Below are positions 17,323-25,104 of a DNA stretch of 64,000 bases, in pieces (positions within the stretch are counted from its first letter, which is position 1; every line of letters begins with the position of its first letter). The notes under the pieces were generated by a model that made no database searches, was not told where the DNA came from, and was given only the letters and a program-made list of their open reading frames with translations. The DNA lies in NCBI GenBank assembly GCA_041694635.1, contig JBDNHI010000098.1:1-64000 (forward strand), in the 5' to 3' direction. The DNA comes from UBA969 sp041694635. Its GTDB lineage: Bacteria; Planctomycetota; Planctomycetia; Gemmatales; Gemmataceae. A program made the position numbers and the translations under genes.

Positions 17323-18084
17323 ATGCTAAGTGAAGAAGTGGTAGATCTTGTTGCCGAAACCAACGCCCTTAAGCACCAGTTAATAGAAGCCCAAAAACTT
17401 AGCAGTGTGGGGGCGATTGCTAGTAGCGTTGCCCACGAATTTAACAATGTGCTAACCACGATTATAAATTATGCGAAAATCGCTCAGCGCACCGATAACG
17501 ATGACAACCGAAAACAAGCATTAGAAAAGATTTTAAAAGGCGGTCAGCGTGCTGCGGTGATTGTGAGTTGTATGCTAGGTTATGCTAGGAAGGGAAGTGT
17601 TCGCAAAGAACCTGCAGATATTGCAGCGTTGGTGGAAGAAGTTTTAGTGTTGACCGAAAAAGATTTGCACAAACATCAGATCAAACTTGAAAAAAGTTTT
17701 ATCGATAGGCCGATCATTGCGGTTGTTGCATCGCAGATAGAGCAAGTGGTATTAAACCTAATTGTAAATGCAAGACAAGCGATGAAATCAGGTGGCAGGT
17801 TAAAAATTATATTAAAGAATAACGAAGAAGCTGGAGTAGCAGAGATTTCGATATGCGATTCGGGGGTTGGAATAGCTGCACAAGATATGAGGAAAATCTT
17901 CGACCCGTTCTTTACAACGAAGACTCCCGATCAAGCGGGGCAGGGTGGAACCGGCCTTGGATTAAGTGTATGTCGGCAGATAATAGAAGATCATATGGGT
18001 AGAATGCGAGTGGAAAGTGCTGTAGGAAAAGGTACAACCTTTACCATAAAGTTGCCTTTAAAGCCTGAGAAAGTCCCCGCCTGA
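17323..18084 (+). CDS. Soluble sensor histidine kinase, no recognisable input domain
   Basis: 253 residues. A short coiled-coil leader (about 30 residues) is followed by a HisKA-type dimerisation helix with phospho-acceptor His in SSVAHEFNNVLTTI. The ATPase domain has the N box (NLIVNARQAM), G1 box (CDSGVGI), F box (FDPFFTTK) and G2 box (GGTGLGLSV). No PAS, GAF or membrane segment precedes it. A minimal kinase like this usually takes its signal from a partner protein, but no response regulator is adjacent. The start is an ATG with GAAGG upstream; two in-frame TTGs are possible alternatives. Confidence 0.9.
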   Translation: MLSEEVVDLVAETNALKHQLIEAQKLSSVGAIASSVAHEFNNVLTTIINYAKIAQRTDNDDNRKQALEKILKGGQRAAVIVSCMLGYARKGSVRKEPADIAALVEEVLVLTEKDLHKHQIKLEKSFIDRPIIAVVASQIEQVVLNLIVNARQAMKSGGRLKIILKNNEEAGVAEISICDSGVGIAAQDMRKIFDPFFTTKTPDQAGQGGTGLGLSVCRQIIEDHMGRMRVESAVGKGTTFTIKLPLKPEKVPA

Positions 18085-18110
18085 TTAATAATAAAGTTTA
18101 TTTAGAATGA

Positions 18111-18140
18111 AAAAAGAGGTGATTGCTGTCACCTCTTTTT
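18111..18140. terminator. Bidirectional terminator between convergent genes
   Basis: AAAAAGAGGTGA (18111-18122) pairs perfectly with TCACCTCTTTTT (18129-18140) across TTGCTG. The A-tract and T-tract allow termination in both directions, serving the kinase on the left and the lipoprotein gene on the right. Confidence 0.9.
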
Positions 18141-18142
18141 CA

Positions 18143-18787
18143 TTAGAATTTTTTGGCTAAAGGTGCTGCAACTTTAAACTTTGCAATCCTTTGTAGAACA
18201 ATTTGTTCGATATGATTGTCTCTCCCGATCGGGATCCAATTTGATGCAAAAACTGCATCATCGATAACTTCGAATTGTCGTTCGACGGTATTATCACTTC
18301 GAAAAGTGGCGGAACCAGCAGTTTGCCTTGCTGGCCTATCGAGGTCTTCGAGTTCTTTGAAGACTTTAACATCGACAAAGAAGCCGCCATCATCAGCCGG
18401 CTGAATTGTTACAATGGCACGATGCCTGATCGATTGGCAAGAGGCAAGAATGCGTTGCCTGAAATCTGGGCTACCTGGTTTCCAAGGCTGACCAATGCCC
18501 GGTGCAACACAAGGGAAAGTTTCGATACGGCCATCGTAGCGGTTGGAGTAAGAGACTTCAAAAAAGTCGTCAATGACATCCATACATTTTTCAAAAACAA
18601 CGCCATAAGAAGCAGGCCCTAAAGGGACATAAACAGGGTTTTCACTGGTGGTTTCAAGTTCTGGTCGAACGACAGCGGGGTTTTCAAAAAGAGGCCCAGT
18701 TGCGCACCCAGTTAAGCCCAAGCTGGCGATCAATAAAGAAGCAGGGGCAACTTTAATTACCAAGATAAGATTCTTCCATCGGCTCAT
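18143..18787 (-). CDS. Outer-membrane lipoprotein of unknown function
   Basis: 214 residues. The signal peptide ends in LTGC, a good lipobox, with the acylated Cys at about residue 28. The mature part begins ATGPLFENPAVVRPELE and holds a beta-rich domain (HRAIVTIQPADDGGFFVDVKV) and a C-terminal GRDNHIEQ segment. I recall similar planctomycete lipoproteins but cannot name a family. It is transcribed alone toward a bidirectional terminator shared with the histidine kinase. Confidence 0.75.
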   Translation of the reverse strand: MSRWKNLILVIKVAPASLLIASLGLTGCATGPLFENPAVVRPELETTSENPVYVPLGPASYGVVFEKCMDVIDDFFEVSYSNRYDGRIETFPCVAPGIGQPWKPGSPDFRQRILASCQSIRHRAIVTIQPADDGGFFVDVKVFKELEDLDRPARQTAGSATFRSDNTVERQFEVIDDAVFASNWIPIGRDNHIEQIVLQRIAKFKVAAPLAKKF

Positions 18788-18900
18788 GATCGGCCTTTGA
18801 TTGAGTATTAAATAAAAACTTTAAAAGACAGTTTCTAATGCCCACTTTGAATGATTATGTCAAGGTCAAGTGGAAGGTGAATGGGTTAAAATGGGGGGTA

Positions 18901-19818
18901 TTAAAGGAGTGTTTTAAGGCCAGTCGCAATATCAAACTTTGGTTCATATCCCAACAACTTTTTAGCTTTGCCTATATTCGCAAGTGAATAGCGAACATCG
19001 CCAAGGCGAGCCAGAGAAAAACTAGGCTTGATATTTAGGCCAGTCAGGTTTTGTAGATTCGTTATGAGGTCGAGAAGGGAAGTTGAATGCCCTGTGCCAA
19101 TATTAAAAACCTCTGTGGAAATATTAGGTTTAGAACCTGCCAGCATTAATGCCTGAACCGCATCACGAACAAAAACAAAGTCGCGAGACTGAGAACCATC
19201 GCCAAAGATAATGGGTTGAATGCCTTTTTTGAATGCCTCGGTGAAGATTGCAATAACGCCTGAATATGGGCTATCGCCCCGTTGCTTAGGCCCAAAGATG
19301 TTAAAGAATCGAAGGCGAACGGTTTCTAAATTCATAGCTTGGGCAAAGGCCAAGCAGTAAAATTCGCCCGCAAGCTTGGCAGATGCGTATGGAGAAAGTG
19401 GAAGGAGCGGGTTGTTTTCATCAAGGGCAAGTTCCCCCGTGTTGCCATAGGCGCTACTACTTGCAGCGAAGACGAGGCGGTTGCAATGGTTTGAACGAGC
19501 AGATTGTAAAACTTTGAGAGTTCCGGTTGCGCAAATTTCGTGGCTAAGAAGAGGGTTTTCTATGCTTTTTTGGACGCTGGCAACAGCAGCTAAATGATAG
19601 ACCGTGCTGACCCCCGCGGTGGCTTTATTTAGCAGGTTATCATCAAGAATAGAACCTTGGATAAACTCGATGTTTGAACTTAAGTGTGAAAGATTTTCGA
19701 TTTGGCCAGTGCTGAGGTCGTCGAGGATTCTGACTTTTCGCCCCGAGACAAGAAGCGCTTCAGTGAGATGTGAGCCAACAAAACCAGCGCCCCCTGTGAC
19801 AAGATCGATGTTACTCAC
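18901..19818 (-). CDS. NAD-dependent sugar-nucleotide epimerase/dehydratase
   Basis: 305 residues, the full length of an extended short-chain dehydrogenase of the UDP-glucose 4-epimerase group. The nucleotide-binding motif TGGAGFVGSHL is at residues 8-18 and the catalytic YASAK sits near residue 148. LRFFNIFGP and DFVFVRDAVQAL are typical of GalE-like enzymes. It probably makes or interconverts UDP-sugars for surface polysaccharide; the exact substrate cannot be read. Its start overlaps the ftsY stop by four bases (ATGA), placing it last in the ribH-nusB-PHP-ftsY run. Confidence 0.9.
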   Translation of the reverse strand: MSNIDLVTGGAGFVGSHLTEALLVSGRKVRILDDLSTGQIENLSHLSSNIEFIQGSILDDNLLNKATAGVSTVYHLAAVASVQKSIENPLLSHEICATGTLKVLQSARSNHCNRLVFAASSSAYGNTGELALDENNPLLPLSPYASAKLAGEFYCLAFAQAMNLETVRLRFFNIFGPKQRGDSPYSGVIAIFTEAFKKGIQPIIFGDGSQSRDFVFVRDAVQALMLAGSKPNISTEVFNIGTGHSTSLLDLITNLQNLTGLNIKPSFSLARLGDVRYSLANIGKAKKLLGYEPKFDIATGLKTLL

Positions 19819-20729
19819 AAGGAAAACAGTGCCTCGACAAAGGAAGCGGGGTCGAAGAGTTCTAGGTCTTCCATTTTTTCGCCAACGCCAATGAATTTAA
19901 CCGGAATGTTAAGGCGTTGCTTAATGCTAAAGATGGCGCCCCCCTTAGCGGTGCCATCGAGTTTGCTAAGGATGATGCCCGTGCAATGAACAGTTTTCTG
20001 GAAGTTTTCAGCTTGCATAACAGCATTTTGGCCTGTAGTGGCATCGAGAACAAGTAAAACTTCGTGGGGTGCCCCCGGAATAACTTTACTGGTAACACGG
20101 TGAATTTTTTCGAGTTCGCGCATTAGGTGGGTTTGGGTGTGGAGTCTGCCTGCAGTATCAACAATGACGAAGTCAAAGTTTCTGGCTTTAGCTTTTTCGC
20201 AGGCGTCGTGTGCGATGCTTGCGGGGTCGCTTCCGGGCAATCCTTTGACGACTTCGACGCCAATTCTTTCGCACCAGATGGTAAGCTGGTCTATAGCAGC
20301 GGCCCTAAAAGTGTCGCAAGCCGCAACGAGAACTTTTTTCCCATCTCTGCTTAATAAATGTGATAGCTTGGCAATTGAAGTGGTTTTACCCGATCCATTA
20401 ACGCCTGCAATCAGAATGACGGTAGGGCCATCGAGATTTTTTTTAATGTCTCTGTTGCCATCAATTTGCAAAAGGCCAGCAAGATAATTTTGCACAAATA
20501 GTTCGACATCTTTGTCGATTTCTTTGTCGAGAAAACCTTGTTTGATTCGATCAACAAGTCCAGCGGTAGCAGCAGTACCTACATCTGCAAGATAAAGTTT
20601 TTTTTCAAGTTCCTTAAGGAAATCGTGATCGACTTTTCCTTTGAGGCGAAAAAGCCCCGCAACCCCTGCAAAGAGGTTTTTGGTTTTAGAAAGTCCCTGT
20701 TTAAGTTTATCTAGCAGAGCGCGAAACAT
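19815..20729 (-). CDS. ftsY: Signal recognition particle receptor FtsY
   Basis: 304 residues, a compact FtsY without the long acidic N-terminal domain. It is the GTPase receptor that docks the SRP-ribosome complex at the membrane for co-translational insertion. The NG domain is complete: GVNGSGKTTSIAKLS (G1), DTFRAAAIDQL (G2), DTAGR (G3) and SKLDGTAKGG (G4/G5). The N domain precedes it (LFRLKGKVDHDFLKELEKKL). The gene overlaps its PHP neighbour by about 20 bases and the epimerase by four, within a tight minus-strand operon. Confidence 0.95.
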   Translation of the reverse strand: MFRALLDKLKQGLSKTKNLFAGVAGLFRLKGKVDHDFLKELEKKLYLADVGTAATAGLVDRIKQGFLDKEIDKDVELFVQNYLAGLLQIDGNRDIKKNLDGPTVILIAGVNGSGKTTSIAKLSHLLSRDGKKVLVAACDTFRAAAIDQLTIWCERIGVEVVKGLPGSDPASIAHDACEKAKARNFDFVIVDTAGRLHTQTHLMRELEKIHRVTSKVIPGAPHEVLLVLDATTGQNAVMQAENFQKTVHCTGIILSKLDGTAKGGAIFSIKQRLNIPVKFIGVGEKMEDLELFDPASFVEALFSL

Positions 20730-21604
20730 TGGCGGTTGTCTTCCGAGCGTTGTTTAATTTTGTCTAATTCAATTACGGTGATGGAGGAAGCCCCGATAAC
20801 TCTAGGAGGTAAGCCGTGGTAATCGCTGCCCCCGCCGATACAAAAATCAAGTTTAAGGGCCCAATCTTTTAAAAGCTTGCGTCTGCCAAGTTTGAATTCT
20901 GGGTATTCGATTTCAATGCCGTCCAGTCCAAGAGATTTTAATTCTAACAATTCAGCCAGAGTAATATTTTCTGGAGGATGGGCCAGTATTGAAACACCCC
21001 CAGCCTTATGAATCAGATCGCACGCCTCCAGCATTGTAAGCCATTTGCTGTTATCATCTTTATAGAACCTTAGGTGCTTATAGTAAGCATTTTGGATTGA
21101 ATGAGCCCTTTTTTGATTTACGAGAATTTGGGCCAAATGGCGACTTCCAATAGCATTTTCTGGGTTGTCCCAAATGGGGCCAAGATCATTCATAACTGCT
21201 TCTAGGGTTGAGACTTTCCTGCTTTGAATAAATTCTGTTAGTTTTAAAAACCTTGCTTTGCGAAATTCTCGGTTTTTACTAAGCCCTGCTTGTAACCCTT
21301 TATGGGAAAGATTAATCATATAGCCCAGTAAATGATAAACCTTCTCGTTAAAAACGCAGGTTATTTCAACCCCGTGAATCATCTCACAGCGACCTTTTTC
21401 AGTGGGGATATTATGCGCAGCGGTGGTGTCGTGATCCGTAATAGCAATGGCTTCTAATCCAAGCTTGCAACCAGCTTCATAAATCGCGGAGGGATTTAAA
21501 AGTCCATCGCTAAAGGTGGAATGGGTGTGGAGGTCAGCACGCCTAGAAGCAGCATTTTTATAAAGGGACTGCCACAGTAGGGTGAAAGGCTGGCCTTTGG
21601 GCAT
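20711..21604 (-). CDS. PHP-domain metal-dependent phosphoesterase
   Basis: 297 residues from the ATG at 21604, two bases after the nusB stop; an upstream non-ATG start would overlap nusB. The PHP metal ligands are visible: DLHTHSTFSDG, ITDHDTT, ILAHPPEN and GSDYHG. This arrangement is that of the RNase AM/YciV (TrpH-like) group, which hydrolyses 3',5'-nucleoside bisphosphates or short RNA 5' ends. I infer a similar role but cannot fix the substrate. Lack of a clear ribosome site suggests translational coupling to nusB. Confidence 0.85.
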   Translation of the reverse strand: MPKGQPFTLLWQSLYKNAASRRADLHTHSTFSDGLLNPSAIYEAGCKLGLEAIAITDHDTTAAHNIPTEKGRCEMIHGVEITCVFNEKVYHLLGYMINLSHKGLQAGLSKNREFRKARFLKLTEFIQSRKVSTLEAVMNDLGPIWDNPENAIGSRHLAQILVNQKRAHSIQNAYYKHLRFYKDDNSKWLTMLEACDLIHKAGGVSILAHPPENITLAELLELKSLGLDGIEIEYPEFKLGRRKLLKDWALKLDFCIGGGSDYHGLPPRVIGASSITVIELDKIKQRSEDNRQCFALC

Positions 21605-21606
21605 TT

Positions 21607-22020
21607 TTAGGCTGGGCGCTCTAGGGAACAAATTTTGTCTAAAATTCCATTGATAAAAGAGGGAGAGTCTGCGGTTCCAAATCTTTTTGCTAGTTCAATT
21701 GATTCGTTCAAAATCACTTCAGAGGGTGTTTCTTTTTGATGGCTAAGTTCGAAAGTGCTAAGCCGTAATAAATTTCGGTCTACCGCTGGCATTCTAGAAA
21801 TGCGCCAATTCTCGGCTGAAGTAGTCAGAGCGATATCGATACTCTCGATATTTTCTCTGGTTTTTTCGAACAAGAGGAGTGCAAAATCTCGGCTTAGTTG
21901 GTCGTTAAGCCTTGCTGTGATGAAATCCAGAGCTTGTTTAGTATCTATTTTCTGATTCAAATCCACTCTGTAAAGCAACTGAAGCGCAACTTCGCGTGCT
22001 TTCGATCTTCGATAAATCAT
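21607..22020 (-). CDS. nusB: Transcription antitermination factor NusB
   Basis: 137 residues, normal family length. It opens with the conserved RRSKAREVALQLLYRVD. The C-terminus carries STFELSHQKETPSEVILNESIELAKRFGTADSPSFINGILDKI, split across the usual NusB helices. NusB binds boxA RNA with NusE/S10 and supports rRNA antitermination. The pairing with ribH immediately upstream is widespread in bacteria and supports the call. Confidence 0.95.
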   Translation of the reverse strand: MIYRRSKAREVALQLLYRVDLNQKIDTKQALDFITARLNDQLSRDFALLLFEKTRENIESIDIALTTSAENWRISRMPAVDRNLLRLSTFELSHQKETPSEVILNESIELAKRFGTADSPSFINGILDKICSLERPA

Positions 22021-22034
22021 AATAAATTATTTCA

Positions 22035-22508
22035 CTACTTAGGGAGTTTAGAGATCAGATCAGCCATTTCGATTGCACTTAGTGCCGCTTCAAAGCCTTT
22101 GTTCCCAGCCTTGGCGCCCGAACGATTTATCGCTTGTTCTAAAGTATCACAGGTTAAAACACCAAAAATCAGGGGCACACCAGTCTGAACGGAAATCCCT
22201 GCTATGCCATTGGTAGTTGCACCAGCAACCTGATCGTAGTGGTCGGTTTCACCCTTAATGACTGCACCCAGGCAAATGATCGCAGAAAATTTTCCAGAGA
22301 TTGCAAGCTTATGGGCAATTAAAGGAATTTCAAAAGAACCGGGAACACGAACCACGGTTATATTCTTATCCGCAACATTATGCTTGCGTAGGCCTTCTAA
22401 AGCACCTTCCACCAAGCGATCAACCACGGCTTGATTAAAACGCGCTGCAACAATAGCAAAGTTGTGGTTAGCAGAGTTGAAGTGCCCTTCAAGAACATTC
22501 AAAGCCAT
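22035..22508 (-). CDS. ribH: 6,7-dimethyl-8-ribityllumazine synthase
   Basis: 157 residues. It condenses 5-amino-6-ribitylaminouracil with dihydroxybutanone phosphate in riboflavin synthesis and assembles into icosahedral shells or pentamers. Conserved segments include ARFNQAVVDRLVEGA, VPGSFEIPLIA, CLGAVIKGETDHYDQVA (substrate site with the catalytic His), and GVLTCDTLEQAINRSG. AAGGGA lies 6 bases before the ATG. No FMN riboswitch fits in the 42-base gap to rho, so regulation by that route is unlikely here. Confidence 0.95.
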   Translation of the reverse strand: MALNVLEGHFNSANHNFAIVAARFNQAVVDRLVEGALEGLRKHNVADKNITVVRVPGSFEIPLIAHKLAISGKFSAIICLGAVIKGETDHYDQVAGATTNGIAGISVQTGVPLIFGVLTCDTLEQAINRSGAKAGNKGFEAALSAIEMADLISKLPK

Positions 22509-22550
22509 AACAGTCCCTTTTTTGTTTCCAAATTACTCAAGTACCATCAA

Positions 22551-24278
22551 TTACGATAAGTTCATACTATTGAGAAAGTCCTTGTTGGTCTTGGTTTTAC
22601 CCATTCGATTGATTAAAAGTTCCATAGCTTCAACGGGGTTCATATCGCTAAGAACCCTTCTAAGGACATAGATTTTGCGTAGTTCGTCTTCATCGAGGAG
22701 TAAATCTTCTTTACGAGTACCCGAGGCGTTGATGTCGATAGCGGGCCAAACTCTGCGGTCGACTAATTTTCTTTCGAGATGAACTTCCATATTACCGGTG
22801 CCTTTGAATTCTTCAAAAATCACTTCATCCATTCTGGAGCCGGTATCTACAAGTGCAGTAGCAATAATGGTAAGGCTTCCACCTTCTTCGAGGCTTCTAG
22901 CAGCGCCAAAGAATCGTTTTGGCTTTTGCAAAGCACCTGCATCGACCCCGCCTGAAAGAATTTTTCCGGAGCTAGGCATTTCGGAATTATAAGCCCGTGC
23001 TAGTCTGGTGATCGAGTCTAATAAAATGACAACATCGGTGCCATATTCCACTAATCGTTTTGCTTTCTCGATTACCATTTCGCAAACTTGGATATGGCGA
23101 GAAGCTGGTTCATCGAAGGTAGAACTAATCACTTCGGTGTTTGGCCCTTTTACCATGCGTTGCATCTCGGTAACTTCTTCAGGTCGTTCATCAATGAGAA
23201 GAACAATGACATAACATTCGGGATGATTTTTAAGGATGCCGTTGGCAATTTTTTGGAGAATAATAGTTTTTCCAGTCCTAGGAGGAGCAACAATCAAGCC
23301 GCGCTGGCCTTTTCCAATCGGTGCAACAAGGTCAATGACCCTGGTGCTATTTTCCGTAGAATCGTGTTCTAATCGAAATCGAGTGTTGGGGTGAAGGGGT
23401 GTAAGATCTTCGAACATAACCTTCTGATTTAAAAGGGCTGGGTCAGCATAGTTGATGGCTTCGACCCTAAGAAGAGCGAAATACTTTTCGTTTTCTTTTG
23501 GAGGTCTAATTTGGCCAGAAACGATGGTTCCGACGCGAAGTCCGAAGCGCCTGATCTGAGAAGGAGAAATATAAATGTCATCAACACAAGGCAGGTAGTT
23601 GGAATCGGGACTGCGTAAAAAGCCAAAACCATCGGGTAAAATTTCGAGCGTTCCTTCACCCAGCATAAGGCCGTTTTGCTTAATTCGTTCCTTGAGAATC
23701 AGAAAAATAAGATTCTGTTTAGTAAGCCCAGTGGTCTCAGTAATGTTTAATTCTTTGGCTGTAGTTAAAAGCTCAGGCAATTCCATTTGTTGTAAACCGG
23801 TCAGGTGCACTCCACCTCTTTTGATCTCTTCGTAACGGGAATTAACCTCGTCATCGTATCCTTTAGACCTTGAATCTTTTAACGGGTTAGGATCCTCGGT
23901 TTGTTCAAGAGGTGCGGAAAGAGGAGTTTCTTCCGGGCTTGTCTTGTAGTTTACTGCTTCCTTGATTTCTGCTTGAGGCACCTTAGTTTCAGCAGTAGGA
24001 ACTTCAGCAATAGCAACCGGTTCGGTTCCAGTTTCGATAGGGACAACAGAAGAAGCCGGAGTTTTTACAACAGCCTTTTTCTTGGGTGTGAAAACAAGAT
24101 CATCATCCGAGGGATCTGTAGGTTCATTTGGCTTTAAAATATTATTAGGTGCAATGGTAACCTCGTTTTCTTGGCCCACAATTTCCAAATTTTCTTTGGC
24201 TGTTTTGCTGGTTGCAGATTTGGATCGAGTTTTAGGCTTGCTAACTTTATCGTCTTTTTTACTTCTGGCTTCCGCCAT
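22551..24278 (-). CDS. rho: Transcription termination factor Rho with long disordered N-terminus
   Basis: 575 residues against about 420 in E. coli. The hexameric RNA helicase core is complete: Rho N-domain around 158-195 (LPELLTTAKELNI), the RNA-binding cold-shock fold (GFGFLRSPDSNYLP), Walker A APPRTGKT, Walker B VVILLDSITRLARAYN, and the Q-loop GGVDAGALQKPKRFFGAARS. The first 150 residues are low-complexity, rich in Lys, Pro, Glu and Ser/Thr, as in other high-GC or planctomycete Rho proteins that use such a tail for RNA affinity or phase separation. AAGGAG precedes the ATG. Confidence 0.95.
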   Translation of the reverse strand: MAEARSKKDDKVSKPKTRSKSATSKTAKENLEIVGQENEVTIAPNNILKPNEPTDPSDDDLVFTPKKKAVVKTPASSVVPIETGTEPVAIAEVPTAETKVPQAEIKEAVNYKTSPEETPLSAPLEQTEDPNPLKDSRSKGYDDEVNSRYEEIKRGGVHLTGLQQMELPELLTTAKELNITETTGLTKQNLIFLILKERIKQNGLMLGEGTLEILPDGFGFLRSPDSNYLPCVDDIYISPSQIRRFGLRVGTIVSGQIRPPKENEKYFALLRVEAINYADPALLNQKVMFEDLTPLHPNTRFRLEHDSTENSTRVIDLVAPIGKGQRGLIVAPPRTGKTIILQKIANGILKNHPECYVIVLLIDERPEEVTEMQRMVKGPNTEVISSTFDEPASRHIQVCEMVIEKAKRLVEYGTDVVILLDSITRLARAYNSEMPSSGKILSGGVDAGALQKPKRFFGAARSLEEGGSLTIIATALVDTGSRMDEVIFEEFKGTGNMEVHLERKLVDRRVWPAIDINASGTRKEDLLLDEDELRKIYVLRRVLSDMNPVEAMELLINRMGKTKTNKDFLNSMNLS

Positions 24279-24501
24279 TACTAATCTCCTTAATCTACCC
24301 CTTTTGCATCAACTGGTATAGATGTGCTTGCACCAGATATTGCCAAAGGAACAGAAATCATCCCGCTAATTTACAGACCTGATTGATGGAGCGGGTAACC
24401 ACTTAAACTTATATACGAGAAAATCTATATTCAAGCAGTAAGAACATCCTATTGAATGTTAGAGAAATTCAAAACTTCAACAACTCCTAGAGGAGAGAAA
24501 A
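24279..24501. other. Leader region between rho and coaE
   Basis: About 220 bases upstream of minus-strand rho and downstream of coaE. It must hold the rho promoter; I see no confident consensus boxes or terminator. Confidence 0.4.
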
Positions 24502-25104
24502 TCAAGGCAGGTTCCATAACTTCAATAAGTCCTCGACTTGTTTAATTGTTTCTGCAAGGTCATTAGAGTTATTAAGATAATGATCACAGAAAGAGGCCTT
24601 GGTGGTCAAGGGCATTTGGGCATTTTCTCGGATTTTCCAGTTTTCTTCATTCCAGCCTCGTTGTAATATTCGTTTTTTTCTTACTTCATCAGTGCAATGT
24701 ATAAACACTAGGGTTGTGCAAAGGTACCGCCAATCTTTTTCTAATAATAAAGGAATATCTAAAATAATAAATGAAAGATTAGAGAAGTTTTGGGAGTAAT
24801 TGATAAATACTTGAGTTTTTGCCAAGATGGCAGGGTGTAGGATAGTTTCTAAAATCAGCATTTTTTCGTGATTATTAAAAACCTCAAGGGCAAGTTTTGC
24901 TCTTATTATCTCGCCATCATTATTAAAAACAGAGGTATGAAAGTGATTTGCGATTTGCTTTTTTATTACAGGATCCTTGAGAAGGATATGAACTTCATTA
25001 TCTGCAATAAATAAATTCCCGCCTCGCTGGGCGAATAATTTTGCAACCTCGCTTTTTCCGCTCCCTATCCCGCCAACAATTGCGATTACGGGTTTCGCAT
25101 TCAT
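24502..25104 (-). CDS. coaE: Dephospho-CoA kinase
   Basis: 200 residues, the usual length. It phosphorylates dephospho-CoA at the 3' hydroxyl, the last step of coenzyme A synthesis. The P-loop GGIGSGKSEVAKLF is at residues 11-24, followed by DNEVH in the substrate loop, and the lid region has RILQRGWNEENW. Its ATG overlaps the polA stop (ATGA), a common coaE-polA arrangement that points to coupled translation. Confidence 0.93.
   Translation of the reverse strand: MNAKPVIAIVGGIGSGKSEVAKLFAQRGGNLFIADNEVHILLKDPVIKKQIANHFHTSVFNNDGEIIRAKLALEVFNNHEKMLILETILHPAILAKTQVFINYSQNFSNLSFIILDIPLLLEKDWRYLCTTLVFIHCTDEVRKKRILQRGWNEENWKIRENAQMPLTTKASFCDHYLNNSNDLAETIKQVEDLLKLWNLP

Noticed and set aside
22509..22550. 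FMN riboswitch in front of ribH or rho
   Set aside because: The gap is 42 bases, too short for the roughly 120-base RNA, and no conserved core is present upstream of ribH's start.
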